From Luzula sylvatica (taxonomy: Eukaryota; Streptophyta; Magnoliopsida; Poales; Juncaceae), in assembly GCA_946800325.1 (NCBI GenBank), contig OX326958.1, positions 4,102,001 to 4,166,000 of the forward strand: a stretch of DNA of 64,000 nt, written 5' to 3'. How positions within the stretch are numbered: position 1 is the first letter of the stretch; each line of letters starts with the position of its first letter. This document shows positions 58,594 through 64,000 of this stretch, piece after piece. The notes under the pieces are model-generated. The model worked only from the letters and a program-made list of their open reading frames with translations. It was not told the DNA's origin and made no database searches. The position numbers and the translations under genes are program-made.

Positions 58594-58663
58594 GCTTCAG
58601 TCATCAATAAGGTAGCTTAGTATTCAAGTAGCATAGTATTCAAGTAGCAATGCTAGTGTTTCT

Positions 58664-61261
58664 TCATATAATTTTTATATTAAACTAGCTTGGTGCCCGC
58701 ACAATTGCACGGGTATGTTTTTTTTTCTTCTACTGATTTTGCTATTGCCTTGTTTACCAAAGTAGAACATACGAAAGCGTAAACAACCTTTATATTACAA
58801 AAGTAAGATTAGTCTAACTTGCTATTTAGCGGACAGAACACATCAGTTTAGCATAATTTTACATAACCAAAATTAGTCTGTCTTGTTCATCAAAATAGAG
58901 CATAAAAAAGAGCAAACAGTTATTATATTACAAACAAAATTGTCACTCTTGTACTTTGCTCTCGATCTTACTTCTTTTGAAGCTTCGTTTTCGTCTGTCC
59001 TGTAAATGATGACATTTGATTAGGCAGGGAATTTTTTGGGTCGCAATTTATGTTTATGCTTACCTGATGAGGAGCTTCCTTGCACTTTGTTTTTTTGGTG
59101 GAGGATCTTTTATTGTGGTTGTCGTATCGACCATTTTGTCTTTACCGTGCAAACTGCTTTTTCAAGAGCAAGAGTATATGTGTTTTCATAATTTTTTGTA
59201 TTCTGAAAATTAGTAAATTTGGGTTGCTAATATACCTTTCGATTGTTCTTTTTGAGGCAGCACTTTTTGCAGGCGTTTTGCTGGTATTTGTGTTTGATAT
59301 TTTTCTTGCTAGTTGCGCGGTGGTTGGCGGGACAGAAGAGGTATTTCCTGTATGAATTTCTGGTTGTTTTTCATCGCGTTCCTTTATTTCATTCAGGCCA
59401 GTCACTTGTGTAACGGTATACACCGGGCGGGGGCTTGATCCAGCAATTAGGGAGTATTTGACAGCGAAGGAGTATTCTTGGCCTGCTAGTTTTCTGATAC
59501 GCGAGGGAAGTTTTCCTTCTTTAATCGGGTCGTGCTCGCCTTGCAAAGCCTGCGCAGAGCACCCAATAACTTTTTTGGCTTCTTCTCCTATGAGCACAAA
59601 GCGAATCTCGTCCACATTGTTATCGGTCACAAATACAATTATTTTGTACCTGCATTCAGTGTAAGATAAAATTATTTTCAGTCATATTGCGTGTGTTATT
59701 ATTTGTCGTTAGTTTGTGGTAATGATATCTTGTACCGTGGGATGATTTTTTTGGCGTGGCCTTGACATTTTTCACAATGAAAGTCCTCGATCTCCTTGAC
59801 TTTGTTGTGGTGGTTATCACATGCAGGGTAGTACCAGCCTGCTGGAATATCAATGGATTTGATTTTGGCGATACAGGTGAACTCAGTGTTTTGCATCTGA
59901 AAAATTGGATTTGTGGTTTTTGTATTAAATTATTTTCTTCTTCTATTATGTTGTTTCATTCATATTGTTGAAATAGCATTACCTTCTTTTGTTTGTAATA
60001 ATCGGCGAGGTCTTTAACAGTCGCAGAAGGAGGAAGAGGCTCGTTTTTTGGGATCGTTAGTCTTGTTGAGCTTTCGTTTGTTATTGTTGATGCATCATAT
60101 CTAAAAAAGAAACAGAATAAGTTATTTTGCTACTTTTTTTGGTGTTTTTCAGTGTGGTTTTGGGGTTGAGTTTTTTGTACCTCTTTATAATGTTCAAGTA
60201 GATGGGAATCGATTCGTCTGTTAGGACACGCGTGCCGGAATATGTGCTCAGGTAATGTCCTGTCATTGGGAAAAGAAAGGAAGAGTGTTTATCAATTGGT
60301 CTTCTGCGAGGCTAATTTTTGTTAAAATTTGTCCAACTTCTCGAGACGTGTACATGCGCGACACTTTTCCAATCACATCTGCAAAGAGTAATAATATGAT
60401 TTTGTTAAATTGTAATTTTTTTTGCTTTTTTGGGGCTTTGTTTGGTATTGTTTTTTGCATACCTATAATTTTTCTGCCGTCAATTTCGTCTGATGTGATT
60501 CTGTCAAGTGAAATGAAGTCCCAAAATGATAGCGGTATGTGTTCTATGTCGGGCCTAGGGATGATAGTAGTCATTTTGTTTAATTCGATATGATATGGGT
60601 ACTCTAGTGTTCTGTATTTAGTTCGCTTTTGATGAACTATGAAATCCGTTATATCATGAACATGTCCTTCGGTTAGTTCTGGTTTGACGTACGATGCGTT
60701 TTCTTTTCGAACAACAGCTTCAATGGCAGTACCCTGCAAAATGGGAATTATTTTTGGTTTACTTGTAGAATGGATTTGTTAAAAAATTATTGTTGTATTT
60801 AGAATAAATTTTGATTAAATTATCTAATTTGAAACCTCTTCATTGATGAAAACACTTTCAATGCCGTATTTCTCTCCGGTGGCTGGGTGCATGGCATCCC
60901 ATAGTTTGATTACTCGAATCGTGATGTTAATTTCTCTTGTATCTTCATCAATTTCAGAAAAAGTCGTCCATTTGATTTCATCCGACATCTGCATGAAATG
61001 TTTAATATGTGAAAGAATGTTTATGTGGTTTGAGATTTCCATACATACGAATATTTTGGACATAACTGTAATATTCGAAAAATATATAATTTCTAAACCT
61101 ACTAATGCCGTTATATATGGTGTACATATAAATGTTGATTGAATTTTGTCTATTTAAATGCATAGTCTGCAGAATCTACTATTGTTGGCTTAAGAATAGT
61201 AATAAAAGATGTAAGTATGGATGTTATTTGTTCTATTTGGCGTCCAAAAAATGGCGAAGTT
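58664..61261. mobile_element. Probable Helitron part with an RPA1-like gene, cut by the next copia element
   Basis: Near the left edge the sequence TATTAAACTAGCTTGGTGCC is followed by CCGCACAATTGCACGGG, the near-palindromic subterminal motif I associate with 5' ends of plant Helitrons. An RPA1-like gene lies inside on the minus strand; plant Helitrons often carry such genes. No Rep/helicase and no CTRR 3' end are visible; the right side is interrupted by an LTR at 61262. The exact 5' TC is uncertain. Confidence 0.55.
59236..60988 (-). pseudogene. RPA1-like (replication protein A large subunit) gene, Helitron-type, probably degenerate
   Basis: RPA1 binds single-stranded DNA with several OB folds. 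Minus-strand exons: 60988-60836 (MSDEIKWTTFSEIDEDTREI, IRVIKLWDAMHPATGEKYG), 60733-60463 (GTAIEAVVRKE, YHIELNKMTTIIPRPDIEHI, DEIDGRKII), about 60378-60263 (DVIGKVSRMYTSREVG), about 60260-60181 (YLSTYSGTRVLTDESIPIYL), 59896-59736 (FTCIAKIKSID, AGWYYPACDNHHNK, FHCEKC) and 59649-59236 (DNNVDEIRFVLIGEEAKKVI). This gives DBD-A-, B- and C-like regions in order. The zinc-ribbon exon shows C-x-x-H instead of the usual C-x-x-C in the first pair. The middle OB fold is short and hits a TGA near 60263 unless an extra intron is used. Exon borders are by eye. Confidence 0.72.
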
Positions 61262-61723
61262 TGTTGAAATAATTAATTCATTTTCTATATTAAAATAATG
61301 TTTGTTTAAGTTAAGAGTGAAGAATGGAGTCTTCTAGTTAAATTGAGAAAAGTGTGGAAGTCTCATGAATTTCTCTAAGTCTCTGTGGAGTCGGTTAAGG
61401 ATATATCTAGATTTTCTCTAGAAGTCTCCACACATTGTACCGGCCAACCGCCTTATATGCCTATAAATAGGACTTAGGCTCACTTGTATTAATCAATCAT
61501 AGAGAGTGTATATCCAATACATAGAAAGAGAATATCCAATTGAAAGAGAGTGTGTAATCGAGATATAGTAATAAGAGAAAGGGAATAGTCTGTAGAGAGA
61601 AAGAAAGCTAGAGAGAGAGGAAAATTACGAGAGAGAAAGAGATAGTAGTGTTGATTGTAATAGCAATAATTTGTGTAATAAAAATAGTATTTTTGATATC
61701 GTTGTGCTGCGCAAATTTCAACA
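61262..61723 (+). repeat. 5' LTR of the second copia element
   Basis: Starts TGTTGAAATAATT and ends AAATTTCAACA (462 bp), a TG...CA LTR with short terminal inverted repeats. The TATA box TATAAATA is at 61462-61469. Purine-rich GAGAGAAAGAAAG sequence precedes the end. Confidence 0.85.
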
Positions 61724-61725
61724 AG

Positions 61726-61743
61726 TGGTATAAGAGCGACCGA
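61726..61743 (+). other. Primer-binding site for initiator tRNA-Met
   Basis: TGGTATAAGAGC lies 2 bp after the LTR. It matches the plant copia primer site TGGTATCAGAGC, complementary to the 3' end of initiator tRNA-Met, with one change. Confidence 0.85.
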
Positions 61744-61775
61744 GGTTCGATTATAGGCGTTTATCGAAATAGTCG

Positions 61776-64000
61776 ATGACTTCAAGTGTTGGAGCGAGTA
61801 TGGCTCAGTCGATGGTACCCGTATTTACGAGGGAGCATTATGATGTCTGGAGAATAAAGATGCAGACGCTATTGTTATCACAAGGTCTGTGGGAATTGTC
61901 GAAACAGGCTATGTCGAACCGTTGCCTGGACAAACTCAATCCGACGAAGAAAAGACGACGTTGTCAGAAAATCGAGTGAAGAACGCTAGAGCCTTGTTTT
62001 TGCTACAACAAGAAGTTGCGGAAAGTTTGTTTTCGCGAATAATTGGCGCAACCATGGCGAAAGAAGCGTGGAATATATTGCAAGAGGAGTTCCAAGGGTT
62101 CGCGAGGGTGATCGCGGTCAAGTTACAGACACTGCGGAGGCATCTCCATAATCTTAATATGAAAGAGACAGAAACGATCAAGGAGTATTTTTCGAGAGTC
62201 ATCGAGATTGTGAACCAGATGCGAACGTATGAAAAAAAATGCTACTGATCAGATGGTAGTTGAGAAAATCTTGATCAGCTTGCCGGAGAAATACGAGTAT
62301 ATCGTGACGACGATTGAGGAGTCGAAGGATCTCTCCACCCTGACTATACAACAACTGATGAGCTCGTTGGAGTCGCATGAAGAGCAAAAATTACAAAGAG
62401 GCAATAGTTCGGTTGAAAATGCTTTTCAATCGAAACTGAGCTTCAAACCTCGGTATTATCCGAAGAATCAAGAAGAAGATGTTTCGCAGAAGAAGGACGT
62501 GCCGAGAAGTAACTTCTAGAATCCGCAAGAAGGAAAACCAAGACGGTGGCAGAATACCGATAATTCGAAACGGTGGTGCGCTATCTTCAAAAAGAATAAT
62601 CATACGATGGAGAACTGCTGGTCGAAGAAGAAAACACAGTGTTTCAAGTGCCAGAAATTTGGGCATATTGCGGGGGATTGTCGATCTCAGACGGGTAACC
62701 GAGCGAATTTTACGGAAGAAAAAGACGATCAGAGGAACATGTTTTATACCTGTCACACGGCGAAAGAAGAAAAATATGATGTATGGTATTTGGATTGCGG
62801 GTGCATGAATCACATGACCGGAAAAGAGGAGATATTTCGAGATATCGACACTTCGTGCAAGACTAAGGTTCGTTTGGGTAACGAAGCTTTAGTTGAAGCC
62901 AAAGGAAAGGGGAGTATCGCTCTTCGGACGAAGAACGGATCGAAGTTTATGCGAGATGTATTGCTGGTCCCGGATCTGCAGCATAATTTATTGAGCGTCG
63001 GACAACTGATTCAGAACGGTTATATCGTTCATTTCGAACATAACTACTGCAAGATCTATGATCAACACAATAAGAATTAGGTGTTGGCGAAAGTCGATAT
63101 GGAGCGGTCTAGAAATTTTTAGTTGGAGAATAGTTATGCACCGCAACTAGCATGGCGAAGCGAGGTGACGAGCAATTCAGATTTGTGCCGCAAGAGATTT
63201 GGACATCTAAACTATATGACGTTGCAGTTGTTGAGAGCAAAGAGAATGGTGCGAGGACTGTCGTATATCGAGATAAAGAAGGATACATGTGAAGGATGTA
63301 TTCTCGGAAAGCAACACCGAGCATCATTTCCAACTGGCGCTTGGAGAGCTAAGGCACCGATGGAGTTAGTGCACACTGATATATGCGAAAAGATGCAAAA
63401 ACCATCGCAAGGGCAAAATTGGTATTTTCTTCTCTTTGTCGATGATTATACGAGGATGATGTGGGTTTATTTCTTGAAAGAGAAGTCTGAGGCGTTCGAG
63501 ACTTTCAAGAAATTTAAAGCTCTTGTTGAAAATAAAAGTGGTCGGAAAATAAAAACGCTTAGGAGTGATCAAGGCGGTGAGTTTACATCGAAAGAGTTCG
63601 ACCGATATTGCGAATATAATGGTATTCGTAGACAATTGACGGCCGCATACACCCCACAACAAAATGGCGTTGCCGAGAGGAGGAATAGAACGATAGTCGA
63701 GATGGCATGTGCGATGTTGAAGGAGAAAGGTATGCCAAATTCATTTTGGGCGGAAGCTGTTGCTACGGCAGTTTATATTCTAAACCGAAGTCCAACACGG
63801 TCGGTTATGAATCGAACTCCTATTGAAGCATGGTGTCGCGTGAAACCGTCGTTTGACACATGAAGGTGTTCGGTTGTATATGCTACGCCCATGTACCATC
63901 CGAGACAAGGAGAAAGCTTGATGATAAAAGCGAGAAGTATATATTCGTCGGATATAGCGATATGACGAAGGGATATCGGCTATATAATTTGGGGAAGAAA
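61776..64000 (+). pseudogene. copia gag-pol, second element, multiply broken and partial
   Basis: Recognisable pieces in order: gag (REHYDVWRIKMQTLLLSQGL, AKEAWNILQEEFQG, IEESKDLSTLTIQQLMSSLE), zinc knuckle CFKCQKFGHIAGDC, protease WYLDCGCMNHMTG (an unusual DCGC where D-S/T/N-G-A is expected), the integrase finger (RFGHLNYMTL, CEGCILGKQH) and integrase core (HTDICEKM, LRSDQGGEF, QQNGVAERRNR). Breaks: a one-base loss near 61899, an indel in an A run near 62232, stops at about 62517, 63078 and 63118, and a frame change near 63858. Coding resemblance continues to the last base ([17 protein letters not shown]). Confidence 0.92.

Larger units (their letters stand above)
54784..58598 (+). mobile_element. 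Ty1/copia LTR retrotransposon, defective, with 5-bp target duplication
   Basis: The element is 54789-58593. It is flanked by GCTTC at 54784-54788 and 58594-58598, and the LTRs start TGTTG and end CAACA. The order gag, protease, integrase, RT is copia. It is defective: no recognisable primer-binding site lies between the 5' LTR and the gag ATG (8 bp apart), a stop interrupts the reading frame at 56268, and everything after the first part of RT is missing up to the truncated 3' LTR. Confidence 0.95.
61262..64000 (+). mobile_element. Second Ty1/copia element, degenerate, running off the window
   Basis: 5' LTR, primer-binding site, gag, protease and integrase follow in order. The reading frame is broken many times. 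It interrupts the probable Helitron. RT, RNase H and the 3' LTR lie beyond the window. Confidence 0.92.

Overview
The window is plant nuclear DNA from a flowering plant, most likely a eudicot. It is AT-rich and intron-rich, and it is packed with plant-type transposable elements: Ty1/copia, hAT, Mutator-like, PIF/Harbinger, Helitron and a tRNA-derived SINE. The gene remnants are plant families: cytosolic-type valyl-tRNA synthetase, MIKC MADS-box, plant EEIG1/EHBP1-like, CAMTA, p24-delta and OSB. I cannot name the species.

Layout. 1-8743: a satellite-like alternating repeat (1-705), a 75-bp minisatellite (2211-3056), a minus-strand OSB pseudogene (about 5240-6330), a dispersed repeat (7158-7573) and long AT-rich stretches with nothing recognisable. 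8744-26736 (copy A) and 26937-42941 (copy B) are two near-identical copies of one locus, separated by 200 Ns. In order each holds: a defective hAT element with a transposase N-terminus; the first exons of a valyl-tRNA synthetase; exons of a MIKC MADS-box gene with a Pack-MULE (carrying a p24 fragment) inside an intron; a multi-exon gene homologous to the C-terminal part of plant EEIG1/EHBP1-like proteins; and a CAMTA IQ-region fragment. Copy A ends at the gap exactly where copy B runs on into new sequence, and copy B starts at the gap in the middle of copy A. This is the geometry of two overlapping contigs that were not merged, so a single locus represented by two haplotypes is more likely than a true tandem duplication.

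42942-64000: a foldback element (about 44180-45140), a PIF/Harbinger element with a long (ATT)n tract (46547-48173), a deleted hAT element encoding a BED-finger protein (48197-50394), a third and diverged MADS-box fragment (52255-53554), a SINE (53724-53872), a second dispersed-repeat copy (54039-54542), a copia element with a 5-bp target duplication (54789-58593), a probable Helitron with an RPA1-like gene on the minus strand (about 58664-61261), and a second, degenerate copia element (from 61262) that runs off the window.

I see no operon, CRISPR array, rRNA or intact tRNA gene. The only gene that looks open across all its splice junctions is the EEIG1/EHBP1-like gene. Everything else is a fragment, a pseudogene or transposon-borne. 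Splice sites, family names and breakpoints were read by eye, without alignment software.
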